A DNA stretch of 64,000 nucleotides from Arthrobacter sp. TPD3018 (GCA_003075315.1 QDFQ01000004.1:62001-126000), one strand, 5' to 3'. Counted from the stretch's first letter, positions 1 through 8,876 are shown. Program-made: numbers and translations. The notes: a model not told the origin generated them from the letters alone.

Positions 1-28
1 CGGGGGAGGGGGGCAGCCGGTACGCCCC

Positions 29-349
29 TCAGGATTTGCCGAACAGGCCGCCCAGCATGCCGCCCAAATTGCCGAGTGCGCCGTCCTGGCCGTCGCCGCC
101 GAGCAGGCCGCCGATGTTGGCGAGCGCGCCTTCGCCGCCGAGGTGGCCGAGGATCTGTTGCAGGACGTCGGGGGACAGGCCGGTCGAATCGGCGGCGCCG
201 GCCACCGTGTCGCCGGGTTCGCCGTGCGCGGCGCTGAGCGCGGCGATCGCCTGGCTAACCTGTTCGGGGGAAAGGCCGATCTTTTCGGCGAGGTTGGTGA
301 GAATCGGATTGTCGCCCATCTGGCCGAGGATGCCGTCCAACAGACCCAT
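29..349 (-). CDS. YidB/DUF937-like small protein
   Basis: A 106-residue protein of unknown function. The N-terminal half reads MGLLDGILGQMGDNP followed by a helical segment (LAEKIGLSPEQVSQAIAALS) typical of YidB/DUF937 proteins. The C-terminal half is glycine-rich, with repeated LGGLLGG-type units, ending GGLFGKS. Two in-frame ATGs lie side by side (352 and 349). The second is preferred because the GGAG at 357-360 is then 7 bases away. It is divergent from the helicase gene at 447. No signal peptide is visible. Family assignment rests on overall pattern, so function is open. Confidence 0.7.
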   Translation of the reverse strand: MGLLDGILGQMGDNPILTNLAEKIGLSPEQVSQAIAALSAAHGEPGDTVAGAADSTGLSPDVLQQILGHLGGEGALANIGGLLGGDGQDGALGNLGGMLGGLFGKS

Positions 350-446
350 CATATGTCTCCTTCGCGCGTCGGTTCGCGCGGGCGTGGAGCATAGCAGGCG
401 GTGATGGTCGCGTCGCGGGGCGATCCGTGGCAAGGGACCGTGCATC

Positions 447-2912
447 GTGACCGACCTGCCGATTTTCGCCGTCCTGCCCGATCTGCTCGCCGCGTTGCGG
501 ACCGGGAGCAACGCCGTGCTCGTCGCGCCGCCGGGGGCGGGCAAGACGACCGCGGTGGCGCCGGCGTTGCTGGGCGAGGACTGGTGTACGGGCGAGGTGC
601 TGCTGCTGTCGCCGCGGCGACTGGCGGCGCGTGCGGCGGCGGAGCGGATGGCGGCGCTGGCGGGGGAAAGCGCCGGCGGCACCTATGGCTATGCGACGCG
701 GATGGACAGCAAGCGTTCCGCGGCGACGCGGGTGACGGTGGTGACCGAGGGCATCTTCGTCGCGCGCATCCAGGCCGATCCCGAGCTCACCGGCGTGTCG
801 GCGGTGCTGTTCGACGAGGTGCATGAGCGCAGCCTGGACGGCGATTTCGGTCTGGCGCTGGCGCTGGATGCGCAGGGCGCGCTGAGGCCCGACCTGCGGC
901 TGGTGGCGATGTCGGCGACGCTGGACGGCGCGCGCTTTTCGAGTCTGCTGGGCGCCAGAGAGCAGGGGGCGCCGGTGATCGAGAGCGAGGGGCGCAGCTA
1001 TCCGCTCGCTCTGCGGTATCTGGGGCGCAGCGGCGACGGCCGGATCGAAGATGCGATGGCGAGCGCGATCCGGCAGGCGCTGCGCGAGGCGGAGGGCGGT
1101 GTGCTCGCCTTCCTGCCCGGCGTCGCGGAGATCGAGCGGACGGCGGAGCGGCTGGAGGGGCTGCCGGAGACGATCCGCATGCACCATCTGCATGGCAGCA
1201 TGGAGCCGGCGGCGCAGCGCGCGGCGATCCGGCCCGAGCCCGATGGCGCGCGCAAGCTGGTGCTGGCGACGGGGATCGCCGAGACCAGCCTGACGCTGGA
1301 CGGCATTCGCATCGTCGTCGATTCAGGACTGGCGCGACGGCCGCGCTACGACCGGGCGGCGGGGATGACGCGGCTGGTGACCGAGCGCGCGAGCCAGGCG
1401 GCGGTGACGCAGCGCGCGGGGCGGGCGGCGCGGCAGGGGCCGGGCGTCGCCTATCGCCTGTGGGAAGAGGCGGCCACGGGCGGCCTGCCGCGATTCGATC
1501 CGCCGGAGATAGTGGAAGCGGATCTGTCAGGGCTGGTGCTCGCGAGCGCTTTGTGGGGGGTAAGCGATCCGCGCGACCTCGCGTGGCTCGATCCGCCGCC
1601 CGCCGCGGCGGTGGCGGAGGCGCGCGAACGGCTGGCGGCGATCGAGGCGATCGATGGCGACGGGCGACCGACCGCGCACGGGCGGCGGGTCGCGGCGATG
1701 CCGATGCCGCCGCGCCTCGCGCATATGCTGCTGCGCGCGGGGGCGATGGGGCAGGGGGCGCTCGCGGCCGAGGTGGCGGTGCTGCTGTCGGAGCGCGGGC
1801 TGGGCGGCAACGATCCCGACCTCGACGTGCGGCTGCGGCGCTGGCGGAGTGACCGGGGGACGAAGGCGACCGCGGCGCGAAGGCTGGCGGAGCGATGGAC
1901 GGCGCTGGCGGGCAAGCCGGTGGGCGAACCGCTGCGCATCGATGGCGCGGGCGTGGAGGTGGCAATCGCGCTCGCCTTCCCCGATCGGATCGCGAAGGCG
2001 CGCGATGCGAGCGGCGAGCAATGGGCGTCGGCGGGCGGGCGCGGCTTCCGGCTCGACCCGACGCTGCCACTGGCGCGGCATGCGTGGCTGGCGGTGGCGG
2101 AGACGCAGGGGGCGGCATCGGGAGCACGCATCCTGGCCGCGGCGCCGATCGCGCTGGCGACGATCGAGCGCCTGTTCGCCGACCGGATCGAGACGCGGCG
2201 GACGGTGACGTTCGATGTGGCGAGCGGCGGCGTGGTGACGCTGCGCGAGCGGCGGCTGGGGGCGCTGCGGCTGTCGTCGGGGCCGGATGCGGGGGCGGAG
2301 CCGGACGCCATTGCCGCCGCCTTGCTGGAGGGTGTGCGGTCGCATGGGCTGGCGCTGCTGCCGTGGAGCGCGGGCGCGGCGGCGCTGCGGGCGCGGGCGG
2401 ACTATGCCGGCGTGCCGCTGGAAGCGATGTTGGTCGAACGGCTCGACGAATGGCTGCCGGCGTTGCTCGTCGGGCGGCGCAAGCTCGACGCGATCCCGGC
2501 GGGGGCGCTGACCGATGCGGTGCGCACGCTGATCGGCTGGGACGCGATGCGGCAGATCGACCGGCTGGCGCCCGCCGACTTCACGAGTCCTGCGGGCAGC
2601 ACGCATGCCATCGATTATGCCGCGGATGGCGGCCCGAAGGTGGAGCTGCGCGTGCAGGCGCTGTTCGGGCTGGCGGAGCATCCCTGTATCGGGTCGGGGC
2701 GGGTGCCGCTGGTGCTGAGCCTGACCTCGCCCGCCGGGCGGCCGATCCAGACGACGCGCGACCTGCCGGGCTTCTGGGCGGGCAGCTGGACGGCCGTCGC
2801 GAAGGAGATGCGCGGGCGCTATCCCAAACATCCCTGGCCCGACGATCCCGCCGCGGCGACGGCGACGCTGCGGACGAAAAAGGCGGATGCACGGGGCGGC
2901 GGGACGCGCTAA
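447..2912 (+). CDS. hrpB: ATP-dependent helicase HrpB
   Basis: An 820-residue DEAH-box superfamily 2 helicase of the HrpB family, which in bacteria is an RNA-helicase-like protein of poorly defined role. Walker A is APPGAGKTT (Lys33), the Walker B motif is DEVH at residues 123-126, the SAT motif is MSATL, and motif VI reads TQRAGRAARQGPG. The C-terminal HrpB-specific region follows to the end (PKHPWPDDPAAATAT). The length is normal for the family. The start is a GTG, preceded by AAGGGA about 9 bases upstream. An NDUFS4-like gene begins 10 bases downstream and may be co-transcribed. Confidence 0.95.
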   Translation: MTDLPIFAVLPDLLAALRTGSNAVLVAPPGAGKTTAVAPALLGEDWCTGEVLLLSPRRLAARAAAERMAALAGESAGGTYGYATRMDSKRSAATRVTVVTEGIFVARIQADPELTGVSAVLFDEVHERSLDGDFGLALALDAQGALRPDLRLVAMSATLDGARFSSLLGAREQGAPVIESEGRSYPLALRYLGRSGDGRIEDAMASAIRQALREAEGGVLAFLPGVAEIERTAERLEGLPETIRMHHLHGSMEPAAQRAAIRPEPDGARKLVLATGIAETSLTLDGIRIVVDSGLARRPRYDRAAGMTRLVTERASQAAVTQRAGRAARQGPGVAYRLWEEAATGGLPRFDPPEIVEADLSGLVLASALWGVSDPRDLAWLDPPPAAAVAEARERLAAIEAIDGDGRPTAHGRRVAAMPMPPRLAHMLLRAGAMGQGALAAEVAVLLSERGLGGNDPDLDVRLRRWRSDRGTKATAARRLAERWTALAGKPVGEPLRIDGAGVEVAIALAFPDRIAKARDASGEQWASAGGRGFRLDPTLPLARHAWLAVAETQGAASGARILAAAPIALATIERLFADRIETRRTVTFDVASGGVVTLRERRLGALRLSSGPDAGAEPDAIAAALLEGVRSHGLALLPWSAGAAALRARADYAGVPLEAMLVERLDEWLPALLVGRRKLDAIPAGALTDAVRTLIGWDAMRQIDRLAPADFTSPAGSTHAIDYAADGGPKVELRVQALFGLAEHPCIGSGRVPLVLSLTSPAGRPIQTTRDLPGFWAGSWTAVAKEMRGRYPKHPWPDDPAAATATLRTKKADARGGGTR

Positions 2913-2922
2913 AGGGGCGTCT

Positions 2923-3204
2923 ATGCCTACCGCCCGCATCTTCCAGCGCCCCAAGAACGCCATGCAATCGGGCAAGGCCCGCACGCACACCTGGGCCCTC
3001 GAGTTCGAACCGGCCGAGCCGAAGCAGCCAGATCCGCTGACCGGCTGGGCGGGCAGCGGCGACACGCGCGAACAGGTGCGGCTGAGCTTCCCGAGCGCCG
3101 AGGCGGCGATCGCCTATTGCGAGGCGCAGGGCTTCGATTACGAGCTGATCCCGGCGCCGGAGCGGAAGCTGAAGCTGCAGGCGTACGCGGATAATTTCCG
3201 GTAA
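2923..3204 (+). CDS. NDUFS4-like NADH dehydrogenase (complex I) accessory protein
   Basis: A 93-residue protein of the 'ETC complex I subunit conserved region' family, the bacterial relative of mitochondrial NDUFS4. The family is typical of alphaproteobacteria, where it is an accessory subunit of NADH:quinone oxidoreductase. Recognisable parts are MPTARIFQRPKNAMQSGKA, TWALEFEP, DPLTGWAGSGDTREQVRL and FPSAEAAIAYCE. The ATG at 2923 is chosen over upstream in-frame starts because it begins the conserved block and is preceded by AAAGGGG. It lies 10 bases after hrpB. Confidence 0.93.
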   Translation: MPTARIFQRPKNAMQSGKARTHTWALEFEPAEPKQPDPLTGWAGSGDTREQVRLSFPSAEAAIAYCEAQGFDYELIPAPERKLKLQAYADNFR

Positions 3205-3226
3205 GGGCGGGGCTCTTACCGACGCC

Positions 3227-3321
3227 GTCGTTCCCGCGGAGGCGGGAAGCCATAACCTGTGACGTTGCGGCGTGAGCCGAGGCGGTAGCGCGTCTGGATT
3301 CCCGCCTTCGCGGGAATGACG
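3227..3321. repeat. Palindromic intergenic repeat, family A
   Basis: The ends are inverted: TTCCCGCGGAGGCGGGAA on the left and TTCCCGCCTTCGCGGGAATGACG on the right side, around a GC-rich core. The same element recurs at 20779-20872 (core inverted) and 34900-34996. Confidence 0.85.
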
Positions 3322-3350
3322 GGTATGGGGGCGGGCCGGTCCAGAATGTA

Positions 3351-3433
3351 CGTCGCCCCAGCGCAGGCTGGGGCCTCCAGCGGATCTCGCGTCGTGCTGT
3401 CGTCGGGAGATCCCAGCCTTCGCTGGGATGACG
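3351..3433. repeat. Palindromic intergenic repeat, family B
   Basis: The left arm contains CCCCAGCGCAGGCTGGGG and the right arm ATCCCAGCCTTCGCTGGGAT, ending GATGACGG like the other elements. It sits directly after the family A element, between converging genes, and may serve as transcript ends. Confidence 0.75.
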
Positions 3434-3446
3434 GTATCGGCGGGGC

Positions 3447-3974
3447 TTACCGCCCCATCATTTCCGCGACGATGCCGCTGCCTAGCAGCAGCAGCATCTT
3501 GGCGTCGATCGCGACGCCGGCGCGGCGTTTCTCTGCGACGAAGCCTTCGACGGCGGCCAGCGGCACGCGGTGGACGGTGATGTTCTCGTCGGCATCGCCG
3601 CCGCCGTCGCCCGTGCGGGTTAGGCCGGTCGCCAATACCAGAGTGAAGCTTTCCGAGGTCATGCCGGGCGAGGCGAAATACTCGCCGCGTTCCTCGACGA
3701 ATTCGGCGTGACAGCCGGTCTCTTCTTCCAGTTCGCGGCGGGCCGCCGAGGCGATGCTTTCGCCGGCGCTTTCATCGCCGACCAGGCCGGCGGGGAGTTC
3801 GAGGCAGGTCCGGCCCAAAGGCACGCGATATTGCTCGACGAGCAGCAATTGCCCCTCGCCGTCGATCGCGACGATCACCGCGGCGCCGATGCCGCCGTTG
3901 CGCTCGGCAAATTCCCAGGTGCCCGCCTTGCGGACCGACAGGTATTTGCCCTGCCACATCGTATCGGTCGTCAT
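3447..3974 (-). CDS. Nudix hydrolase, ADP-ribose pyrophosphatase type
   Basis: A 175-residue Nudix hydrolase. The Nudix box spans residues 66-88 (GDESAGE ... RELEEETG), matching GX5EX7REUXEEXGU. The following SPGMTSE segment is typical of ADP-ribose/nucleoside-diphosphate-sugar pyrophosphatases. It is the last gene of a lemA-TPM-TPM-Nudix operon. Its ATG overlaps the TGA of the upstream TPM gene (ATGA), implying translational coupling. Substrate specificity cannot be read from sequence alone. Confidence 0.9.
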   Translation of the reverse strand: MTTDTMWQGKYLSVRKAGTWEFAERNGGIGAAVIVAIDGEGQLLLVEQYRVPLGRTCLELPAGLVGDESAGESIASAARRELEEETGCHAEFVEERGEYFASPGMTSESFTLVLATGLTRTGDGGGDADENITVHRVPLAAVEGFVAEKRRAGVAIDAKMLLLLGSGIVAEMMGR

Positions 3975-4642
3975 AGCTGAATCAGGCGGTCCGGCAGTTC
4001 GTTGGTGTCGTCGGCGCGCGGCGGGAAGTGTTCGGTGAGGACGATGCCGATCTGGCGGATCGCCTCTGCCATGCCGTCGCCGGGGCGGCCGTCGCGCGTC
4101 GCGGTGATGAGCGCGGCCATGGCGGCGCCCCAGACTTCGGGTGCGACGCGGGAGTGGATGGCGGCGTCGGCGATCAGTTCGGCGCGATGTTCGTCGAGCG
4201 ACAGATAGAGCAGCACGCCGGTCGCATCGCGCGTGCGCGCCTCGGCGCTGGCGCGGAACAGCATCAGCGCGCGTGCGCGGACGCGGCGCGCGGCGGTGCG
4301 CCGGGGCGTCAGCGCGAGGCGGAGCGGCATCCAGGCGAGCGCGACGCGCACGACCAGGAAGGCCGCGGCAAGCAGCACGAGCGCGACGGTGAACAGGCCA
4401 CCGGGTGCGGGGGCGCCATCCCACGGATCGGCGACGAGGCCGTGGAGCGTCACCGCGATCCCCGGCCACAGCGCGAGCAGCGCGAGGACGAGCAGCATCG
4501 CCAGCACCGCCCAATGCAGCGCGACGTCATGATATTTGTCGGATCGGTGTGCGACGATCGTGACGATCTCGCCCGAGGTGGTGCGCTCGGCCTCTGCCAC
4601 GGCTTCGGCGACGCGGGCGGCATCGGCTGGGGTCAGGCGCAT
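3971..4642 (-). CDS. TPM-domain membrane protein (YgcG-related)
   Basis: A 223-residue protein beginning MRLTPADAARVAEAVAEAE, which opens a TPM-like domain (SGEIVTIVAHRSDKYHD). Two hydrophobic segments follow (about residues 44-65 and 82-105), then the rest of the domain (RDATGVLLYLSLDEHRAELIADAAIH). It resembles the second TPM protein commonly found beside LemA and YgcG. It lies 2 bases after the first TPM gene and overlaps the Nudix gene by 4 bases. It is probably involved in envelope or membrane maintenance; the precise role is unknown. Confidence 0.85.
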   Translation of the reverse strand: MRLTPADAARVAEAVAEAERTTSGEIVTIVAHRSDKYHDVALHWAVLAMLLVLALLALWPGIAVTLHGLVADPWDGAPAPGGLFTVALVLLAAAFLVVRVALAWMPLRLALTPRRTAARRVRARALMLFRASAEARTRDATGVLLYLSLDEHRAELIADAAIHSRVAPEVWGAAMAALITATRDGRPGDGMAEAIRQIGIVLTEHFPPRADDTNELPDRLIQL

Positions 4643-4644
4643 GG

Positions 4645-5538
4645 CTACCAATCCCCCGAGGCGCCACCGCCCCCGAAATCGCCGCCGCCGCCGCCGGTGA
4701 AGCCACCGCCGCCCCAGCTGCCGTCGCTGCCGCCCGACGATCCGCCGCCGCCCCAGCCGCCGCCACGATCGCCGGACGAGCGGCCGATCTCGTTCGCGAT
4801 GCCCCACAGGACGATGGGCAGCGCACTGCCGCCGCCATCGTCATAGCGTCGGCCCCATGGCCCGGCGCTGCGTCGGCGCCCAATGATCAGCGGCACGAGG
4901 ACGAACAACAGGATGACCGCCCAGATGATCAGGCCGAACGGCACGCCGCCACCGCCGCTGCGGCGTTCGGCGGAGCGCTGGTGGATCTTGTCGAACTGCT
5001 TCGCCGCGGCATCGAGGCGCGCCTGCTGCTCTTCCGGCGAGGCACGCAGCTGCTTGTCGAGCGCATCGACGCCGGCGGTAATGCCGCCCGGCATGTCGTC
5101 GGCCTTGAAGCGGGGAATGACGTCCTGATTGATGATGACGCTGGAGAGGGCGTCGGTGATGAACGGCTCCAGCCCGCGGCCGACTTCGATGCGGACCTTG
5201 CGCTGGTTCGGTGCGACGATGAAGATCGCGCCATTGTTAACGTCGCGCAGGCCGACGCCCCAGCTGCGACCGAGCTTGTAGCCATAGTTTTCGATCGAAT
5301 CGCCCTGCAGATCGGGGATCGTCGCGACGACCAGCTGGCGCTTGGTGTCCTTCTGCAGCGCCTCAAGCTTCTGCGTCAGTGCGGCCTTCGTCTCCGGCGG
5401 CAGCACGTTCGCCGCGTCGACGACGAGGCCGGTGAACTTGGGGAAGGACTGCGCGGTCGCGGGCGCGAGCATCCAACTCGCGGCGAGCAGCAGCAAGGCT
5501 GCCCGCCACACGATCGCCGCCCGCGTTACGAGCGCCAT
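4645..5538 (-). CDS. Exported TPM-domain protein, YgcG family
   Basis: A 297-residue protein with an N-terminal signal peptide (to about residue 29, ...APATAQ) and a TPM domain (FTGLVVDAANVLP ... GLEPFITD). One membrane segment (GLIIWAVILLFVLVPLIIG) is followed by a serine/glycine-rich tail ending GGGASGDW. This is the classic architecture of the family found with LemA. The glycine-rich tail is low complexity. It starts 5 bases downstream of the lemA stop, within the same operon. Confidence 0.92.
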   Translation of the reverse strand: MALVTRAAIVWRAALLLLAASWMLAPATAQSFPKFTGLVVDAANVLPPETKAALTQKLEALQKDTKRQLVVATIPDLQGDSIENYGYKLGRSWGVGLRDVNNGAIFIVAPNQRKVRIEVGRGLEPFITDALSSVIINQDVIPRFKADDMPGGITAGVDALDKQLRASPEEQQARLDAAAKQFDKIHQRSAERRSGGGGVPFGLIIWAVILLFVLVPLIIGRRRSAGPWGRRYDDGGGSALPIVLWGIANEIGRSSGDRGGGWGGGGSSGGSDGSWGGGGFTGGGGGDFGGGGASGDW

Positions 5539-5543
5539 CGCCG

Positions 5544-6143
5544 TCAGCTCGCATTCCCGAAGTTGACCGTCGGGGCCTGCTCCGCACCCGGCGTCGTCGC
5601 GGCGAAGGGGGTCAGCGGCTTGGCGCCGTAGAAGATCTTCGCGCCGACCGCGTCGGGGAAGGTGCGGATCCTGGTATTATAGTCCTTTACCGCATTGTTG
5701 TAATCGCTGCGCGCGATGGTGATGCGGTTCTCGGTGCCTTCCAGCTGGCTCATCAGCGTGGTGTAGTTGCTCTGGCTCTTCAGCTCTGGGTACGCCTCCT
5801 GCAAGCGCTGGAGCGACAGCGTGACGGCACCCTGTGCGCGTTCGAACGCCTGCATCTTGGCCGGATCGGTCAGCTGGTCACCCGACAATTTCACCTGGTT
5901 GGCGCCGGCGCGGGCCTGCGTCACCTGCACCAGAATGTCCTTTTCCTGCGCGCCTGCGGCCTTCACCGTCGCGACGAGGTTGGGGATCAGGTCGGCGCGG
6001 CGCTGATACTGGTTCTGGACGTCGGCCCAGCGGGCCTTGGCGTTTTCCTCGGCCGTCGGCACGGAATTGATCCCGCATCCGGCGAGCGACAGGCTCGCGG
6101 TGGCAGCCAGCGCGAAGGCGGCAACGGGACGAAGCGACGACAT
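5544..6143 (-). CDS. lemA: LemA family lipoprotein
   Basis: A 199-residue LemA protein. The signal peptide carries a lipobox (LSLAGC), followed by a coiled LemA domain ([23 protein letters not shown], then [17 protein letters not shown] and [12 protein letters not shown]). The ATG at 6143 is favoured over 6149, because AGGAGG at 6150-6155 is adjacent to the first but 6 bases from the second. It is the first gene of the operon with the two TPM proteins and the Nudix hydrolase. LemA proteins are widespread envelope proteins without a settled biochemical activity. Confidence 0.93.
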   Translation of the reverse strand: MSSLRPVAAFALAATASLSLAGCGINSVPTAEENAKARWADVQNQYQRRADLIPNLVATVKAAGAQEKDILVQVTQARAGANQVKLSGDQLTDPAKMQAFERAQGAVTLSLQRLQEAYPELKSQSNYTTLMSQLEGTENRITIARSDYNNAVKDYNTRIRTFPDAVGAKIFYGAKPLTPFAATTPGAEQAPTVNFGNAS

Positions 6144-6261
6144 GAACATCCTCCTGAGAGCGTATCTGTCCTATCCATATAGGACAGCGTGCGGGCTTGG
6201 CGAAGGGGTAATCGCAGCCTACCGTTTCGCCCGACGCCTGAACAACGGGGGAGACGCGAAC

Positions 6262-6702
6262 ATGTTCAAGGAATTCAGGACCTTCATCGCCCGGGGCAAT
6301 GTGCTGGACCTGGCGGTGGCGGTCATCATCGGCGCGGCATTCGGCAAGATCGTGACGTCGCTGACCGAAGACATCATCATGCCGGTGGTGGGGAAGATCT
6401 TTGGCGGTCTTGATTTTTCGAGCTATTTCATTCGGTTGGGTGCGATCCCCGCGACCTATACCGGATCGCCGACGGATTATGCCGCGCTGAAGAAGGCGGG
6501 CGTGCCGCTGCTCGGCTATGGCGAGTTCGTCACGCAGGCGGCGAACTTCCTGATCCTCGCCTTCATCATTTTCCTGCTGGTGCGCAGCGTCAACCGCGTG
6601 ATCGCCAAGCCCGAGGCGCCCGCCGCCCCGGCGCCCGAACCGGCCGATGTCGCATTGCTGCGCGAGATCCGCGACGAGCTGAAGGCGCGGCCGCGGGTGT
6701 AA
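6262..6702 (+). CDS. mscL: Large-conductance mechanosensitive channel
   Basis: A 146-residue MscL, the pentameric tension-gated channel that releases solutes on osmotic downshock. The N-terminal amphipathic helix ([13 protein letters not shown]) runs into TM1 ([21 protein letters not shown]), followed by a periplasmic loop. TM2 is [19 protein letters not shown] proline/alanine linker leads to the C-terminal helix ([12 protein letters not shown]). The ATG at 6262 is used because MFKEF is the family start. It is divergent from lemA. Confidence 0.97.
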   Translation: MFKEFRTFIARGNVLDLAVAVIIGAAFGKIVTSLTEDIIMPVVGKIFGGLDFSSYFIRLGAIPATYTGSPTDYAALKKAGVPLLGYGEFVTQAANFLILAFIIFLLVRSVNRVIAKPEAPAAPAPEPADVALLREIRDELKARPRV

Positions 6703-6806
6703 GGCCTGTCGGGGCGGGAGCTGTTTCGGATAGCGGGCGAGCGCTGCCGCTCAGGACCGACTGACGGAGGGGTATGGCGGCAAGGTCGGTACCGGGCTGT
6801 CACCAT

Positions 6807-6886
6807 CGTCACCCCGGACGTGATCCGGGGGCCCGCTATCGGTACGAAGACGAAGCGGGATCCCGGCTCGAGGCCGGGATGACGGG
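6807..6886. repeat. Palindromic intergenic repeat, family C
   Basis: It begins CGTCACCCCGGACGTGATCC and ends CGGCTCGAGGCCGGGATGACG, with each end itself a small hairpin. It lies between the convergent mscL and Rrf2 genes. Confidence 0.75.
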
Positions 6887-6904
6887 GAAGGGGTGACGGC
6901 GGCC

Positions 6905-7336
6905 TTAGGCCGCGACGAGCTGGTCGGCGGTGGCGTCGGCCAGGCTGGTGCCGTCGAGGATGCGGGCGGTTTCGTCGCGGACGCGCATCATCGCGTGGCG
7001 GATCGCGCAATCGGCCTCGCTCTTGCAGTCGGCGCAGGGGCGATAGGCGGTGCGGCTGACGCAGGGGACGAGGGCCAGCGGCCCTTCGATCACGCGGATC
7101 ACGTCGCCCAGCGAAATGAGGTGCGCGGGCCGCGCGAGGACGTAGCCGCCCATCTTGCCGCGCGTGCTCTGGATGAAACCGGCATCGCGCAGATCGGCCA
7201 GGATCAGTTCCAGGAACTTGCGCGGCACGTTGGCGGCGACGGCGATCTTGCCCATCGGGATCGGCGGGCTGGCGGCGGGTGCTTCGGCGAGAAACAGCAT
7301 CGCGCGCAACGCGTAACGGGAACGCTGGGTCAACAT
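6905..7336 (-). CDS. Rrf2-family transcriptional regulator with four-cysteine cluster motif
   Basis: A 143-residue Rrf2 winged-helix regulator (MLTQRSRYALRAMLFLA, then VPRKFLELILADLRDAGFIQSTRGKMGGY). Four cysteines at 92, 101, 104 and 110 (spacing C-x8-C-x2-C-x5-C) sit where Rrf2 proteins such as IscR bind an iron-sulfur cluster, though IscR has a three-Cys pattern. It therefore probably senses redox, iron-sulfur status or NO. It stands alone, with no isc/suf operon beside it, so its regulon cannot be inferred from context. Confidence 0.9.
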   Translation of the reverse strand: MLTQRSRYALRAMLFLAEAPAASPPIPMGKIAVAANVPRKFLELILADLRDAGFIQSTRGKMGGYVLARPAHLISLGDVIRVIEGPLALVPCVSRTAYRPCADCKSEADCAIRHAMMRVRDETARILDGTSLADATADQLVAA

Positions 7337-7429
7337 GATGGCGCCGCTATGGCCCGATATTGTGGCTAACGAAAGGCGGCGCGAAAGGCGTGGATTGCAG
7401 GGAGGTGATGCTGCCCCTATATCGACCAG

Positions 7430-7806
7430 GCCGGCTTCCAGCCGGCTATGGCGATAAACGGTGGCGTTAAATAGGCGCAGCGGACCCGGGGGCAGTACCC
7501 GGCGGCTCCACCACCGCAGCTGAGGCGCTCAGCGCCACGCTTCATGCGTGGCGTCGCGGGCCACAGCTTCGATGACGGGGCCGAACTAGGATCGACGTGT
7601 GTTGAAAAGCGCTGTCTTTCGCTCGGAATGGGACCACCGCAACGGCCCATTACACAAGTGCCAACGATAACGAAGCACTCGCGATTGCGGCGTAACTGAG
7701 GGCCTCACGGCCTAAGGTTACTCCAAAATAGCGCGGTTGGACCCCACCGGGCAACAGAAGGGGATTCCAGCGGTACGGGGAGCACCGGGCAACAGAAGCT
7801 CCCCAC
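7430..7806 (+). ncRNA. ssrA: Two-piece (circularly permuted) tmRNA gene
   Basis: The tRNA-like 3' half lies upstream of the 5' half. Acceptor piece, about 7430-7513: T-arm CCGGG-GGCAGTA-CCCGG (7486-7502), acceptor strand CGGCTCC (7503-7509), discriminator A, encoded CCA (7511-7513). Coding piece from 7577: GGGGCCG, which pairs over 7 bp with CGGCTCC, then AACTAGGATCGACG. The tag frame 7660-7695 reads ANDNEALAIAA plus TAA. The segment 7514-7576 is presumably excised. The 3' end near 7800 is uncertain; a GGGGAGC/GCTCCCC hairpin (7777-7804) followed by ACTTTT may be the last helix or terminator. Confidence 0.93.
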
Positions 7807-7908
7807 TTTTCCTGCAAGGTCCTGTCGGTCTGGAAACACAGCGTTCCCGCTGCGGGCGTTGTCGCCGCGTGGCGTTGCCGCCATCTTGGTGGGGAAGGAG
7901 CCATTTGC

Positions 7909-8781
7909 ATGACCGCCCGCACGCTTGCCGCCATCTACCCCGCCCATCGCGACGATATCGGCGACCTCGTCACGCGGCGGCCGGTGCCGGGTCCGGGGCT
8001 GGAGCAGGTCGATCCGTTCCTGTTCCTCAACCATCACGGCCCGCAGACCTATCGCCCCGGTAACAACGGCCTGCCGTTCGGGCCGCATCCGCATCGCGGG
8101 TTCGAGACGGTGACGTTCATCCTCGACGGTAGTTTGGCGCATCACGACACCGGCGGCCATGCGAGCATCATCGAGGCGGGCGGCGTGCAGTGGATGACGG
8201 CGGGATCGGGACTGATCCATGCCGAAATCTCGCCACCGGCGTTCAAGCGCGACGGCGGGCCGATGGAGATCCTGCAATTGTGGGTGAACCTGCCCGGTCG
8301 GCTGAAGATGACCGCGCGGGCCTATACCGGCTTGCAGGCCGATGCGATTCCCGTGGTGCCGCTGCCGGACGATGCGGGCAGCGTCGCGTTGGTGTCTGGG
8401 TCGTTCGGCGCGGCGGAGGGGCCGATCAAATCGCTGACCGGGGTGATGCTGTCCACGGTGCGGCTGCGCGGCGGTGCGGCGGCGACGCTGCCGGCGCCCA
8501 AGGGGCGGTCGGTGTTCCTGTATGTCGTGTCCGGCAATGTGGCGATCGGCGGGCAGGCCGTGCCGCACTGGCATCTGGCGACACTGCACGACGATGGCGA
8601 TTCGGTGGAGCTGACCGCGAGTGACGATGCCGTGCTGCTGTACGGCCATGCCGATCCGATTGGCGAGCCGGTGGTGGCGCATGGTCCGTTCGTAATGAAC
8701 ACGCGCGGGGAAATCAGCCAAGCGATCCGCGACTATCAGGCGGGGCTGTTCAACGGCATGGGGCCGCTGCCGGCGGTGTGA
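7909..8781 (+). CDS. Pirin family protein
   Basis: A 290-residue bicupin of the pirin family. The metal-binding motif region is GPHPHRGFETVTFILDG, followed by DTGGHASIIEAGGVQWMTAGSGLIHAE, which gives the usual His/His/His/Glu ligand set of the N-terminal cupin. Some pirins act as quercetinases and others as redox-sensing cofactors; the sequence does not decide between these. GGAAGGAG lies about 10 bases before the ATG. A second pirin is encoded at 35930-36829. Confidence 0.93.
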   Translation: MTARTLAAIYPAHRDDIGDLVTRRPVPGPGLEQVDPFLFLNHHGPQTYRPGNNGLPFGPHPHRGFETVTFILDGSLAHHDTGGHASIIEAGGVQWMTAGSGLIHAEISPPAFKRDGGPMEILQLWVNLPGRLKMTARAYTGLQADAIPVVPLPDDAGSVALVSGSFGAAEGPIKSLTGVMLSTVRLRGGAAATLPAPKGRSVFLYVVSGNVAIGGQAVPHWHLATLHDDGDSVELTASDDAVLLYGHADPIGEPVVAHGPFVMNTRGEISQAIRDYQAGLFNGMGPLPAV

Positions 8782-8800
8782 TCGATCGCGCTGGAAGAAG

Positions 8801-8876
8801 TGGTGCCCGGGGACGGATTCGAACCGCCGACACTGCGATTTTCAGTCGCATGCTCTACCAACTGAGCTACCCGGGC
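8801..8876 (-). tRNA. tRNA-Phe (GAA)
   Basis: A 76-nt cloverleaf with encoded CCA. The acceptor stem is GCCCGGG/CCCGGGC, the D-arm is GTAGCTCAGTTGGTAGAGC, the anticodon loop is CTGAAAA (anticodon GAA), and the T-loop is TTCGAAT. It lies at the distal end of the infA-maf-RNase-yacG block. Confidence 0.97.

Noticed and set aside
787..2127. Long open frames opposite hrpB
   Set aside because: Arg/Pro/Ala-rich antisense frames are an effect of high GC in the real gene; no ribosome site or recognisable domain.
3227..3433. CRISPR array
   Set aside because: Only two unlike palindromic elements in tandem; no regular repeat-spacer pattern here or elsewhere in the window.
4645..4780. Proline-rich frames on the + strand (PPPPKSPPPPPV...)
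   Set aside because: They are the complement of the glycine-rich tail of the exported TPM protein.
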